Shown here: one piece after another, positions 43,736 to 54,426 of the stretch
Layout: each line of letters opens with the position of its first letter
Numbering within the stretch: the first letter of the stretch is position 1
Assembly (NCBI RefSeq): GCF_036014015.1
Contig: NZ_CP107905.1
Span: 1,984,001 to 2,048,000 of the forward strand
Source of the DNA: Streptomyces sp. NBC_00457
GTDB taxonomy: Bacteria > Actinomycetota > Actinomycetes > Streptomycetales > Streptomycetaceae
DNA length: 64,000 nt
Direction: 5' to 3'
The notes under the pieces: generated by a model
What the model saw: the letters and a program-made list of their open reading frames with translations, nothing else
Told to the model about the DNA's origin: nothing
Database searches by the model: none
Program-made: the position numbers and the translations under genes

Positions 43736-44877
43736 ACGAGATTGGCCTCCGGACGCGGGGCGTCGGCCGCGAACCGGCCGGCGCTGAGCGGGCTGACGTC
43801 CACGAAGGGTACGCGGCCCAGGTACAGGTCGCGGACGACCTCGCCGACGGCGGGTCCCTGCAGAAAGCCGTGGCCGGAGAAGCCGGTCGCGTAGAGGAAG
43901 CGGGAGGGTGAAGTGGCCTCGCCGATCAGCGCGTTGTGGTCGGGGGTGTTCTCGTACAGGCCCGCCCAGCCGCCGGTGCGGCGCAGGTCGAGGAGGGCCG
44001 GGGCGCGGCGTCGCATGGCCTCGGCGAGGCGGGGGATCCAGCGGTCGTGGGCGTCGGTGGCGAAGCCGGGCCGCTCGTCGGGGTCGGACATGCCGAGGAG
44101 GAGGCCGGGGCCCTCGGTGTGGAAGTAGAGGCTGGTGCTGAAGTCGATGGTCATGGGCAGGTCGGGCGGGAGTCCCTGGACCGGCTCGGTGACGGCGATC
44201 TGGCGGCGTAACGGCTCGACCGGCAGGTCCACGCCGGCCATGGCGCCGACGGCCTTCGACCAGGCGCCGGCCGCGCAGATCACGGTGTCGGTGGTGATGC
44301 TGCCCAGGGTCGTGCGTACGGCGGTGATGGTGTCGCCGTCCCGTTCGATGCCGGTGACATCGGTGTGGCGCAGGATCCGGGCGCCGAACTCGCGGGCCGC
44401 GGTCGCGTAGCCGTGGACGACGGACTCCGGCGTGCAGTGGCCGTCGTCCGGTGAGAACGCGGCCGCCAGCAGTCCGTCGGTGCTGATCAGCGGGGAGAGC
44501 CTGTGTGCCTCGGCGGGAGTGATCATGCGGCTGGCCACGCCGAGGGAGTTCTGCAGCCGGACGCCCGCCTCGAATCCGGCGACCTGCTCGGGCGTCGACA
44601 GCAGGAACAGATAGCCGACGCGGTGCAGTCCGATGTCGGGGCCGATCTCTTCCCGGAAGCGGCCGAAGGCCTCCAGGCTGCGGGCGCCGAGCTGGATGTT
44701 GAGCTCGTCGGAGAACTGCGCCCGGACACCGCCCGCCGCCTTGGAGGTGGATCCGGCCCCGAGTTCGTCCCGTTCGACCAGGACCACGTCCCGTACGCCG
44801 GCGCGGGCGAGGTGGTAGGCGATGCTCGTGCCCATGACTCCGCCGCCGATGACGACGACCCCGGCCTGCAGCTTCAC
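43732..44877 (-). CDS. FAD-dependent amine/sarcosine oxidase-like oxidoreductase
   Basis: 381-residue DAO-superfamily flavoenzyme. The FAD-binding GxGxxG is VVVIGGGVMGTSIAYHLARAG, with Glu35 binding the ribose; GWAGLYENTPDHNALIG and FSGHGFLQGPAVGE form the C-terminal flavin contacts. Relatives oxidise sarcosine, glycine, pipecolate or saccharopine-type amines. It is the promoter-proximal gene of the saccharopine dehydrogenase operon. Codon 223 is TTA (44209-44211), so the operon may need bldA tRNA. Confidence 0.88.
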   Translation of the reverse strand: MKLQAGVVVIGGGVMGTSIAYHLARAGVRDVVLVERDELGAGSTSKAAGGVRAQFSDELNIQLGARSLEAFGRFREEIGPDIGLHRVGYLFLLSTPEQVAGFEAGVRLQNSLGVASRMITPAEAHRLSPLISTDGLLAAAFSPDDGHCTPESVVHGYATAAREFGARILRHTDVTGIERDGDTITAVRTTLGSITTDTVICAAGAWSKAVGAMAGVDLPVEPLRRQIAVTEPVQGLPPDLPMTIDFSTSLYFHTEGPGLLLGMSDPDERPGFATDAHDRWIPRLAEAMRRRAPALLDLRRTGGWAGLYENTPDHNALIGEATSPSRFLYATGFSGHGFLQGPAVGEVVRDLYLGRVPFVDVSPLSAGRFAADAPRPEANLV

Positions 44878-44939
44878 GTGTGTGCCTCCTTGGCGGCGTG
44901 GATCACGGCCCGGGCCACGGCGACGCAGAGCAGGCCCCC

Positions 44940-44973
44940 GGCCCGGTCTCCGGAGAGGCCCGGTCTCCGGAGA
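44940..44973. repeat. 17-base tandem duplication
   Basis: GGCCCGGTCTCCGGAGA occurs twice in direct succession in the 151-base gap between the FAD enzyme start and the ribA-like stop. I see nothing else in this gap. Confidence 0.8.
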
Positions 44974-45028
44974 GGAAGAGGACGTCGTCGGTCACTCCCT
45001 CTTCCTGTCCGGACCGGCGCCACGGCAA

Positions 45029-45688
45029 TCAGGACCAGTGCGCCACGGCGTCCAGATGAGGCAGGTGATGGTCGAGGCGCTCCCGCTTCGTCCGCAAATA
45101 GGTGATGTTGCTCTCACACGGCGGGATGAGCAGCGGGACCTGCTCGGCGACTTTGATGCCGTGCTCCAGCAACGCCTCGCGCTTGCGCGGGTTGTTCGAC
45201 ATCAGGCGTACGGAGCGCACGCCCAGGTCGTCGAGGATGCGCGCGGCGACGCCGTAGTCCCGGGCGTCCACGGGCAGGCCCAGCGCGAGGTTCGCCTCGA
45301 CGGTGTCCAGGCCCTCCGCCTGCAGCGCCATCGCGCGCAGCTTGCCGAGCAGGCCTATGCCGCGGCCCTCGTGGCCGCGCAGGTAGACGACAACGCCGCG
45401 CCCTTCGGCGGCGACGGCGCGCAGCGCGGAGGCGAGTTGATCACCGCACTCGCAGTGCTGGGAGCCGAAGGCGTCGCCGGTCAGGCATTCGGAATGCAGC
45501 CGGGTGAGGACGTCGTCCGTGCCGATGTCACCGTGGACCAGGGCCACTTGCTCGTCACCGCGATCGTGGTCGAGATAGCCGACCGCGCGGAATTCCCCGT
45601 ACACCGTGGGCAACGGCGCATTCACGACGCGCTCCACTCCCGTCCGCTGTGGAGACTTCGTGCCGAGTACGCCAATGTTTTCTGTCAT
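45029..45688 (-). CDS. ribA: GTP cyclohydrolase II homologue with Met120 switch (predicted FAPy-forming)
   Basis: 219-residue GCH II-fold zinc enzyme. Zinc ligands Cys68, Cys79 and Cys81 lie in HSECLTGDAFGSQHCEC; RGHEGRGIGL binds GTP. Canonical enzymes have Tyr at the position of E. coli Tyr105 (RAYAL); here it is Met120 (RAMALQ). From memory, S. coelicolor SCO6655 has the same Met120 and stops at the formylated intermediate FAPy rather than making the riboflavin precursor. So this copy is probably not for riboflavin. ATG 45688 is divergent, 38 bases from the creatininase-family gene that could deformylate FAPy. Confidence 0.88.
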   Translation of the reverse strand: MTENIGVLGTKSPQRTGVERVVNAPLPTVYGEFRAVGYLDHDRGDEQVALVHGDIGTDDVLTRLHSECLTGDAFGSQHCECGDQLASALRAVAAEGRGVVVYLRGHEGRGIGLLGKLRAMALQAEGLDTVEANLALGLPVDARDYGVAARILDDLGVRSVRLMSNNPRKREALLEHGIKVAEQVPLLIPPCESNITYLRTKRERLDHHLPHLDAVAHWS

Positions 45689-45726
45689 GATCTGGTTCCT
45701 AAGCAGAGACGAAGGGCCATGAGGAA

Positions 45727-46497
45727 ATGAGTGTTTCGGGATCGCGTTCGGCGGCACACGGGCTGTTGCCGGCGGACACCACGGAAGATGTACGCACGCG
45801 AGGGGCAGGCGTCTCACGGCAGGTCGCCGTCCTTCCCGTCGGAAGCTTCGAGCAGCACGGCCCCTTCCTTCCGCTGGCCACCGACACGCTCGTCGCCTGT
45901 GCCGTCGCGCGGGAGATAGCCGCCGCGCACCCGGTGCACCTCCTTCCTCCGGTGACGATCTCCTGTTCGCACGAGCACGCGGCCTGGCCGGGGACCGTCA
46001 GCATCTCCTCCGTCACCCTTCATGCGGTGGTACGGGACATCGCGGCTTCGCTCCGCCGCTCGGGCGTCGACGCCCTGGTTCTGGTCAACGGGCACGGCGG
46101 AAACTATGTACTGGGAAACGTCGTTCAGGAATCCTCCGCGCAAGGAGAGTCGATGGCGCTGTTCCCGGCCGCGGAGGACTGGGAGACGGCGCGGGAGCGG
46201 GCGGGGGTGCGGACCTCGCTGCTCACCGACATGCACGCGGGGGAAATTGAGACCTCCATCCTTCTGCACGCTCATCCCGAATTGGTCAGGTCCGGTTATG
46301 AGACCGCTGATTTCGTCGCGGACGACCGGCGCCATCTGCTGACCCGCGGAATGTCCGCCTATACCGATTCGGGTGTCATCGGGCGTCCTTCGCTGGGTTC
46401 GGAGGAAAAAGGGAAGGCGCTGCTTGAGAGCCTCGCGGATTCCTTCGGCGCGTGTTTGTCGCTGTTCACGGATGACGCGGGTGACGCACGGGGGTAG
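45727..46497 (+). CDS. Creatininase-family amidohydrolase, possible FAPy deformylase
   Basis: 256-residue creatininase-fold metalloenzyme. Metal ligands are visible as Glu42 and His44 (FEQHGPFLPL), Asp53 (ATDTLVA), His123 (NGHGGN) and the GEIETS block at 172-177. The archaeal FAPy deformylase ArfB and mycofactocin MftE belong to this family. Because the divergent neighbour is predicted to make FAPy, removal of the formyl group is a reasonable, unproven role. Its last 139 bases overlap the end of the convergent flippase-like gene. Confidence 0.87.
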   Translation: MSVSGSRSAAHGLLPADTTEDVRTRGAGVSRQVAVLPVGSFEQHGPFLPLATDTLVACAVAREIAAAHPVHLLPPVTISCSHEHAAWPGTVSISSVTLHAVVRDIAASLRRSGVDALVLVNGHGGNYVLGNVVQESSAQGESMALFPAAEDWETARERAGVRTSLLTDMHAGEIETSILLHAHPELVRSGYETADFVADDRRHLLTRGMSAYTDSGVIGRPSLGSEEKGKALLESLADSFGACLSLFTDDAGDARG

Positions 46498-48338
46498 CGC
46501 CGGCGGGCGACCAGGACGAGGACGCCGGGCAGGCTGGCCGCGAAGCTGAGCACGCCGTACACGACGGCGACGGCCAGTCCGCTGCTCGCGCCGAGTCCGG
46601 CGGCGCCGAACGCCCAGGCGGTGACGCCCTCCCGGGGTCCCCAGCCGCCGACGTTCAGCGGCAGGCCCATGGCGAGCAGGGCGAGCACCGCGATCGGCAG
46701 CAGTACGACGGCGGAGGCGCCGGAGCCCGCGACGCGGGCGGCGAGTACGAACATCGCGATGTGGCCCGCCAGCACGACGACGGACGACACGACGATGCCG
46801 GGCCAGTTGCGGCGGGACAGCAGGCTCCGGCGTGCCTCGCCGAGCGTCGAACGCAGGGCACGCCCGCGGCGGGAGGGCGCCCGGTTCATCCGCAGCGCCA
46901 GGACGACCGCGCTCGCGCCCAGCGCCGCGAACAGGAGCAGCGGCGCGAACTGCCGGGCCTCGGCCAGCACCGGTGACGGCATGGTCAGCAGTACCGCGGC
47001 ACCGACGAGGACCAACACGGCCTGTCCGGCGGCCCTTTCGAGCACGACGGCCCGTACCCCGCGGCCGAGGTCGCCCTCGCTCTTCCCGTGCCGCACCGCC
47101 CGGTGCACATCCCCGAGCACGCCGCCCGGCAGGGCCGCGTTCAGGAACAGCGCCCGGTAGTAGTCCGCCACGGCCGGCCCGAACGGCAACCGAATCCGCA
47201 GCCCCCGCGCCACCAGCGCCCACCGCCACGCGCTGAACACGGTGGTGACAACGCCGATCCCGACAGCCACAACCAACGTCACCGCGTCGATCCGCCGCAG
47301 CCCGTCCAGGAAGACGCCGGTACCCATACGCCAGAGCAGCACGCTGAGGATGGCAACACCGGCGATGGTCCCGAGGTGCGGACGGACGCGGCGCAGGAAG
47401 GTGGGGCGGGGGATGGTGACGGGCGGCTTGTCGGCGGCCGCCGGGCGAGCGTCACCGGCGGGGGTGGGCTCGGTGGCGGGGTGCGATTCGTCGACGGGAG
47501 CGCGGTCCGTCGTGGGCGATACCTCGACAGCAGCCCGGCACGCGTCGGCGACCGGGGCGGACTCCATGGCGAGGTGAGACTCGACGACCGGAGCGCCCTC
47601 CGCCGCAGGCGACACCCCGACAGCCGTCCGGCACGCGCCGGCAACCGAGGCGGACTCCGCCGCGGAGCGAACCTCGGCGACCAGAGCCAGCTCCGTGGCG
47701 AGGTGAGACTCGACGACCGGAGCGCCCTCCGCCGCAGGCGACACCTCCACAGCCGTCCGGCACGCGCCGGCAACCGAGGCGGACTCCGCCGCGGAGCGAA
47801 CCTCGGCGGACGGAGCCAGCTCCGTGGCGAGGTGAGACTCGACGACCGGAGCGCCCTCCGCCGCAGGCGACACCTCCACAGCCGTCCGGCACGCGCCGGC
47901 AACCGAGGCGGACTCCGCCGCGGAGCGAACCTCGGCGGACGGAGCCAGCTCCGTGGCGAGGTGAGGCTCGACGACCGGAGCGCCCTCCGCCGCAGGCGAC
48001 ACCTCCACAGCCGTCCGGCACGCGCCGGCGACCGAGGCGGACTCCGTCGCGGAGCGGACCTCGGCGGACGGAGTCGGTTCCGTCGCGGGCGGCCCGTCGG
48101 TGGGAGCCCGGTGTCCGCCCGCGAGCGCCGTCGAAGCGGTGCCGGAGTCGCGGTCGGTGGGCCGGTGAGGGGCGTGTGTCTTGTGTGTCTTCGCGCGGGT
48201 TTCGGCGGCCTGCCTCGCGGCGGCTCGCGGGGTGACGCGGCGGCCCGTGCCGACGCGTACCACCGCGCGGACCCCCGCTGCCGCACGGACCCTGACGACC
48301 CGTACCGCCACCTCGGCGGTCACCGTCTGTGCGCTCAT
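46359..48338 (-). CDS. UPF0104/LPG-synthase-TM-like membrane protein with 43-residue repeats
   Basis: 659 residues in two parts. Residues about 85-295 hold an array of 43-residue repeats of type ATELAPSAEVRSAAESASVA then GACRTAVEVSPAAEGAPVVE and SHL, four full copies plus a degenerate one. Residues about 325-600 are a membrane core of about eight helices (HLGTIAGVAILSVLLWRMGT, FLNAALPGGVLGDVHRAVRHG, MGLPLNVGGWGPREGVTAWA) of the lysylphosphatidylglycerol synthase transmembrane family, which includes lipid flippases. The start overlaps the methyltransferase stop. The last 46 codons overlap the creatininase-family gene on the other strand. Confidence 0.8.
   Translation of the reverse strand: MSAQTVTAEVAVRVVRVRAAAGVRAVVRVGTGRRVTPRAAARQAAETRAKTHKTHAPHRPTDRDSGTASTALAGGHRAPTDGPPATEPTPSAEVRSATESASVAGACRTAVEVSPAAEGAPVVEPHLATELAPSAEVRSAAESASVAGACRTAVEVSPAAEGAPVVESHLATELAPSAEVRSAAESASVAGACRTAVEVSPAAEGAPVVESHLATELALVAEVRSAAESASVAGACRTAVGVSPAAEGAPVVESHLAMESAPVADACRAAVEVSPTTDRAPVDESHPATEPTPAGDARPAAADKPPVTIPRPTFLRRVRPHLGTIAGVAILSVLLWRMGTGVFLDGLRRIDAVTLVVAVGIGVVTTVFSAWRWALVARGLRIRLPFGPAVADYYRALFLNAALPGGVLGDVHRAVRHGKSEGDLGRGVRAVVLERAAGQAVLVLVGAAVLLTMPSPVLAEARQFAPLLLFAALGASAVVLALRMNRAPSRRGRALRSTLGEARRSLLSRRNWPGIVVSSVVVLAGHIAMFVLAARVAGSGASAVVLLPIAVLALLAMGLPLNVGGWGPREGVTAWAFGAAGLGASSGLAVAVVYGVLSFAASLPGVLVLVARRRYPRASPASSVNSDKHAPKESARLSSSAFPFSSEPSEGRPMTPESV
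47478..48086. repeat. 129-base tandem repeat encoding a 43-residue array
   Basis: Four full 129-base units at 47571-47699, 47700-47828, 47829-47957 and 47958-48086, plus a degenerate unit at 47478-47570. The second and third units appear identical base for base; the outer two differ at a few positions. The unit length is a multiple of three, so copy number can change without frameshift. Confidence 0.9.
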
Positions 48339-49488
48339 GCCGAGCCGCCCATCGGCCGCGACAGCGCCAGCAGGTCGGTGTGGTGGACGATCACGTTCAA
48401 CTCGCCCGCGGCGCAGGCCTCCAGGCGGTCGCGCAGGTACGCGTCGGCGCGTTCCCGCAGGTCGGGGCGTTCCTCGACCGCCGCGCCGACCCAGCCGCGC
48501 AGCCACTGGGCGGTGAGGTCGGCCTCGTCGGGGCCGAGACGCCAGGGGCTGGGGTGCAGATGGACCGTCGCGCCGCGTTCGGAGAACGCCTCGCAGGCGG
48601 CGGTGACCGCGTCCGGTCCAAGCAGACCGGCACGTCGCTGGTGGGCGTTGAACGCCTCCGCGATCTCCGTGTCCAGCGGGTGGGACGGGGTCAGTTCGAC
48701 GCGTCCGGCGACGGAGAGCGTGAGCAGGGCCGGGCAGCCCGCGCCGGCGCAGGCGGCGGCGAGGGTGTCGATCTCCTCGCGGGTGAGGACGTCGAGCAGT
48801 GCGGACGCGGTGACCAGTGAGGCGCCGGCCAGGGCGTCCGGGGTGAGCCGGGCGACGTCGCCGCGGCGCGACTCGACGGTGACGCGGCTGCCGTCGGCGG
48901 CGGAGCGCGGGGAGCCCACGGCGGCGAAGTGCAGGAGGTAGGGGTCGCGGTCGTGCAGGATCCAGTGCTGGGGGCCGTCCAGCCGGGGGGCCAGCCAGCG
49001 CCCCATTGAGCCGGTGCCGCAGCCCAGGTCGTGCACGACCAGCCCACCGGCGCGACCCGGCAGATTCGCCAGCCGGATCCGCAGCGGATCGAGCAACTCC
49101 CCCGCCCGCGCCAGCGCGTCCGCCCCTTCCCGCAGCTGAAGCCACTCGGGCGCATACCGCGGCGGCTCCGGCTCCTCGGGCCCGTCCTCCCGCAACCGCA
49201 CGGTGGGCCGCTCGCCGGGCCGGGAGGCCGCACCGGCGGCGGTGCGGGGTGCGGGACCGGCACCGGGGATCACCTGGTCCGGCGCCTGGACGACGGCAGC
49301 CGCCGACGCCGCTTCCGCGGACCGGACGGCACTACTCGCCCCGACCTCCGCCACGTGGGCACCCTGCCTCGCCCCGGCCTCCGCCGATCGTGCCATGTGC
49401 CTCACCCCGGGTTCCGTCGTGGCCGAGGCATCCCGCGGGCCCGGCTGGGCCGGAATCCCTCCGCCGCGCTGGGTCGTCGCTGTCTTCC

Positions 49489-49492
<4 letters not shown>
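48335..49492 (-). CDS. SAM-dependent methyltransferase with long disordered N terminus
   Basis: 385 residues. The first 110 are Ala/Pro/Glu-rich with no fold apparent. The class I methyltransferase motif is VVHDLGCGTGSMGRWLAPRL, followed by ILHDRDPYLLHFA and LVTASALLDVLT. Substrate unknown; the conserved neighbourhood suggests it methylates the product of the GTP-derived pathway or its sugar. Overlaps the flippase-like gene downstream (ATGA) and the glycosyltransferase upstream. Confidence 0.85.
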
Positions 49493-51176
<1,684 letters not shown>

Positions 51177-51240
51177 TCAGCGAACCTGTTCCCCTTTTTG
51201 GGAGGTCAGGCGCGCTTGCCGTCCCGCTTTGAACGATTCG

Positions 51241-52224
51241 TCAGGTCGGGTCGCCGTATCGGACCCGGTGGCACAGGGCCGGGATCTCGCCCGAGGCCAG
51301 CCGTGGCAGCACATCCGGGAGTTCCTCGAAAGCGCTCTCCCCGGTGACGAGGGCGTCGAGTGCCGGGTCGGCGAGCAGGTCCAGGGCGAGGGCGAGCCGG
51401 TCGGCGTAGGTGCGGCTGGAGCGGCGGGCCGGGGAGACGGTGCCTACCTGGCTGCTGCGGATGACCAGGCGCCGGGAGTGGAAGGCCTCGCCGAGCGGGA
51501 GGCTGACCTGCCGGTCGCCGTACCAGCTCAGTTCGAGGACCGTGCCCTCGTCGGTGAGGAGTTCCAGGGAGCGGGTGAGGCCCTGTTCCGTGGCGCTGGC
51601 GTGGACGACCAGGTCGCAGTCGCCGAGGGCGTCCGCGGGGGCGGCGAAGCCGACGCCGAGTGCTTCTGCCACCTTGGCCCGCGCCGGGTCGGCGTCGACC
51701 AGTTGGACGCGTACGCCGGGGAAGCGCGCCAGCAGTGCGGCCACCGAGCAGCCGACCATGCCGCCGCCGACCACGGCGATCCGGTCACCGACCAGGGGCG
51801 CCGCGTCCCACAGCGCGTTGACGGCGGTCTCCACCGTGCCGGCGAGTACGGCACGCGAGGCGGGCAACGACTCCGGCACCACGGTGACGGCGGCGGCCGG
51901 GACGACGTACCGCGTCTGATGCGGGTAGAGGCAGAAGACCGTACGACCGACCAGTGCCGTCGGCCCCTCCTCCACTACGCCGACGTTGAGGTAGCCGTAC
52001 TTCACCGGGCCGGGGAACTCGCCCTCCTGGAACGGCGCCCGCATGGCCGCGTACTGGCTCTCGGGCACACCGCCGCGGAACACGAGTGTCTCCGTGCCAC
52101 GGCTCACGCCGGAGAAGAGCGTGCGTACCAGTACTTCGTCCGCGCCGCATTCCGGCAGGTCCACCTCGCGTATCTCACCGAGCCCAGGCGAGTTGAGCCA
52201 GAACGCGCGTGCGGTGCGGTTCAT
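51241..52224 (-). CDS. MDR-family (zinc-type alcohol) dehydrogenase, zinc ligands not evident
   Basis: 327-residue medium-chain dehydrogenase. The GroES-like domain has [21 protein letters not shown], where classical enzymes have a Cys-Gly-x-Asp zinc ligand; here it is SGVSRGTE, as in the BchC/threonine-dehydrogenase-like subgroup. The Rossmann domain has [20 protein letters not shown]. It probably oxidises or reduces a sugar or pterin-type intermediate of this cluster. It is divergent from the CDP-alcohol phosphatidyltransferase. Confidence 0.85.
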   Translation of the reverse strand: MNRTARAFWLNSPGLGEIREVDLPECGADEVLVRTLFSGVSRGTETLVFRGGVPESQYAAMRAPFQEGEFPGPVKYGYLNVGVVEEGPTALVGRTVFCLYPHQTRYVVPAAAVTVVPESLPASRAVLAGTVETAVNALWDAAPLVGDRIAVVGGGMVGCSVAALLARFPGVRVQLVDADPARAKVAEALGVGFAAPADALGDCDLVVHASATEQGLTRSLELLTDEGTVLELSWYGDRQVSLPLGEAFHSRRLVIRSSQVGTVSPARRSSRTYADRLALALDLLADPALDALVTGESAFEELPDVLPRLASGEIPALCHRVRYGDPT

Positions 52225-52332
52225 CGGAATCCTCCTGAACGATCGGGAAGCTGCTCACGTACGGAGAGGTGCACAGGCCGCGCACAACGTAGCGGCGATG
52301 ATCGACTCTGTCACACGGCCGGAGGATGTTCG

Positions 52333-53100
52333 GTGGCCCTGAACCACACTTACGACGCGAGGCTCGTCCAGCAGGAGACCGCTCTGGGAGCGGGTGTGCA
52401 GATCCTTGTGCTGACCCTGCTCGGCACGGCGATCGGGATGGGGCCCGCGGGCTGGCTGACCGGACTCGCCTTCGCCATCGCCACCTGGGCCGTACTCTCC
52501 CGGGCCCTGCACCGGTCCCGGTTGCAGTCCTTCGGTCCCGCCAACCGGGTGACCCTGGGCCGCTCCATCCTCGTCGGCGGTGTCACGGCCCTGGTCGCGG
52601 ACTCCTTCCAGAGCCCGCCGCCCATCACCCTCCTCGTCGGACTCACCGCGGTGGCCCTGATCCTCGACGGAGTCGACGGCAAGGTCGCCCGCCGCACCGG
52701 CACCTCGACGGCGCTCGGCGCCCGCTTCGACATGGAGGTCGACGCGTTTCTGATCCTGGTGCTCAGCGTGTACGTCTCGATGTTCCTGGGCCCGTGGGTG
52801 CTGCTGATCGGCGCCATGCGGTACGCCTTCGTCGCCGCGGCCCGCGTCTGGCCGTGGCTCAACGCCCCGCTGCCGCCGAGCACGGCACGCAAGACGGTGG
52901 CCGCGCTCCAGGGCGTGTTCCTGCTGGCGGGCGCCTCGAAGCTGCTGCCGTACCCGGCGACGTTCGGCATCGTCGCGCTGGCGCTGGGGCTGCTGATGTG
53001 GTCGTTCGGGCGCGATGTGCTGTGGCTGTGCCGGACGGCGCGGATCGAGAACGCACCGGAGCAGCGCGAAGTACGCGAGCGCGACCTCGTCGCGAGCTGA
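52333..53100 (+). CDS. CDP-alcohol phosphatidyltransferase
   Basis: 255-residue membrane enzyme with about six helices. The family signature D-G-x2-A-R-x8-G-x3-D-x3-D is complete in DGVDGKVARRTGTSTALG plus ARFDMEVD (about residues 117-142). It transfers a phosphatidyl-like group from a CDP-activated donor to an alcohol. GTG 52333 follows GGAGG. At the edge of the GTP-derived cluster, it may attach the product to a lipid, or make the lipid carrier. Confidence 0.87.
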   Translation: MALNHTYDARLVQQETALGAGVQILVLTLLGTAIGMGPAGWLTGLAFAIATWAVLSRALHRSRLQSFGPANRVTLGRSILVGGVTALVADSFQSPPPITLLVGLTAVALILDGVDGKVARRTGTSTALGARFDMEVDAFLILVLSVYVSMFLGPWVLLIGAMRYAFVAAARVWPWLNAPLPPSTARKTVAALQGVFLLAGASKLLPYPATFGIVALALGLLMWSFGRDVLWLCRTARIENAPEQREVRERDLVAS

Positions 53101-53126
53101 GCGGGTCCGACGCAGTCCGGTGCTTC

Positions 53127-53193
53127 GGCAGCGCCCCGAAGGGGCGCGGGGAACTGCGCGACCAGCCACAACGGACCCGCAGCCGACACACCG
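53127..53193 (+). repeat. Dispersed Streptomyces intergenic repeat, copy D
   Basis: Hairpin GCGCCCC-GAA-GGGGCGC (53131-53147), then GGGGAACTGCGCGACCAGCC, ACAACGGACCCGCAG and CCGACACACC. It fills the gap between two convergent genes and is the likely bidirectional terminator. Confidence 0.8.
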
Positions 53194-53199
53194 CGGAGC

Positions 53200-54426
53200 T
53201 TAACCGCGACGCGGCAGCAACCCGATCGCCGCGAGCGGTACGGCGGCCAGCACCAGCCAGGGCACGGCCGGATGCAGGCCGGTGTCCAGCAGGGAGCCGG
53301 TGGCTGAGCTGCCGGCCAGGACGATCAGGCCGGACACCGACGACAGCGCGCCGGTGTAGAGGCCGAGCCGTCCCTCCTCCGCCAGGTCGGGCACCCAGGC
53401 CCGGGCGACGGGCGCGACGAGCATCTGGCCGAGGGTGAGGAGCACCACGAAGCCCGCAGCGGGCAGCAGTCCCGTGATGCCGGTCCAGTCGGCGGGCCGG
53501 GCGGCGGCCACGACCGCGAACCCGGCGGCGATCAGCAGCAGTCCGGCCACCATCGACCGGCGCATCTCCAGCCGCTCCCCCACCCAGCGGGTGACCGGCA
53601 GCTGGGCCGTCACCACCAGCAGCGACGACAGCGCGAACAGCCAGGCGAGCGGCGCCTGCGAACCGGCCGCGCGCTCCACCTCCGCGGGCAGGGCCAGATA
53701 GAGCTGGTTGTAGGCGAGCAGATAGGCGCCGTATCCGCAGCACAGCGCGAGGAAGCGGCGGTTGCGCACCAGCAGCTTCATACCGCCCCGGAATTCGACG
53801 CGGGTCCGCCCCGGGATGTGCTGCGGCAGCAGCCACGCATGCCCGGCCAGCACGAGGACGAAGATTCCCGCCCCGGCCAGACAGACCGTACGGAAGTCCA
53901 CCCCCAGCAGCAGCCCGCCCAGCAGCGGCCCGACGAACGCCCCCGCCTGCCCGGCCACGGTGAACAGCGCCAGCACGCGCGTGCGCGGGCCGCCACCCGA
54001 CTCCTCCCACACCACCGCCTGCCGGGCGACCTCGGACTCCACGGCCGGCGAGAACAGCGCGGCGGCGAACCCGATGAGCAGCACGGCACCGATGACCGAC
54101 CAGGTCTCCCGCGCGTACCCGAGCCACACGAACCCGGCGATCCGCAGCACGCATCCCGCCAGCACCACGGGCCGGATGCCGTACCGGTCGGCCAGCGCCC
54201 CGCCCACCACGAACAGCCCCTGCTGGCTGAACGTCCTCAGTCCCAGGACGAACCCGACCAGCCAGCCCGCCAGACCGATCGCCTGTCCCAGGTGCTCGGC
54301 GAGAAAGGGCAGGACGGCGTAGAAGCCGACGTTGAAGGCGAGTTGGGTGAGGATCAGCAGCCGCAGCAGCGGAGACAGGCGGGTCCGCGGGCCGAGCGTC
54401 GGGGTGGTCATCGTCCGGGTGGTCAT
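53200..54426 (-). CDS. MFS transporter
   Basis: 408-residue 12-helix major facilitator. Helix 1-2 LLRLLILTQLAFNVGFYAVLPFLAEH, loop GGALADRYGIRPVVLAG, and IGFAAALFSPAVESEVARQAV; general drug/solute exporter type. Coupled by an ATGA overlap to the fused ABC permease upstream, so it probably exports a compound connected with that import system. Confidence 0.85.
   Translation of the reverse strand: MTTRTMTTPTLGPRTRLSPLLRLLILTQLAFNVGFYAVLPFLAEHLGQAIGLAGWLVGFVLGLRTFSQQGLFVVGGALADRYGIRPVVLAGCVLRIAGFVWLGYARETWSVIGAVLLIGFAAALFSPAVESEVARQAVVWEESGGGPRTRVLALFTVAGQAGAFVGPLLGGLLLGVDFRTVCLAGAGIFVLVLAGHAWLLPQHIPGRTRVEFRGGMKLLVRNRRFLALCCGYGAYLLAYNQLYLALPAEVERAAGSQAPLAWLFALSSLLVVTAQLPVTRWVGERLEMRRSMVAGLLLIAAGFAVVAAARPADWTGITGLLPAAGFVVLLTLGQMLVAPVARAWVPDLAEEGRLGLYTGALSSVSGLIVLAGSSATGSLLDTGLHPAVPWLVLAAVPLAAIGLLPRRG

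Noticed and set aside
45029..45688. Riboflavin biosynthesis role for the GCH II gene
   Set aside because: No other rib genes are nearby, it is a stand-alone cyclohydrolase without RibB, and Met120 replaces the Tyr needed for full turnover.
47478..48086. CRISPR array
   Set aside because: Units of 129 bases are contiguous with no unique spacers, are in frame within a coding sequence, and no cas genes are present.
47088..48941. 617-codon plus-strand open frame containing repeats
   Set aside because: The repeats are the complement of the 129-base array; flanking translation is low-complexity and crosses two real minus-strand genes.
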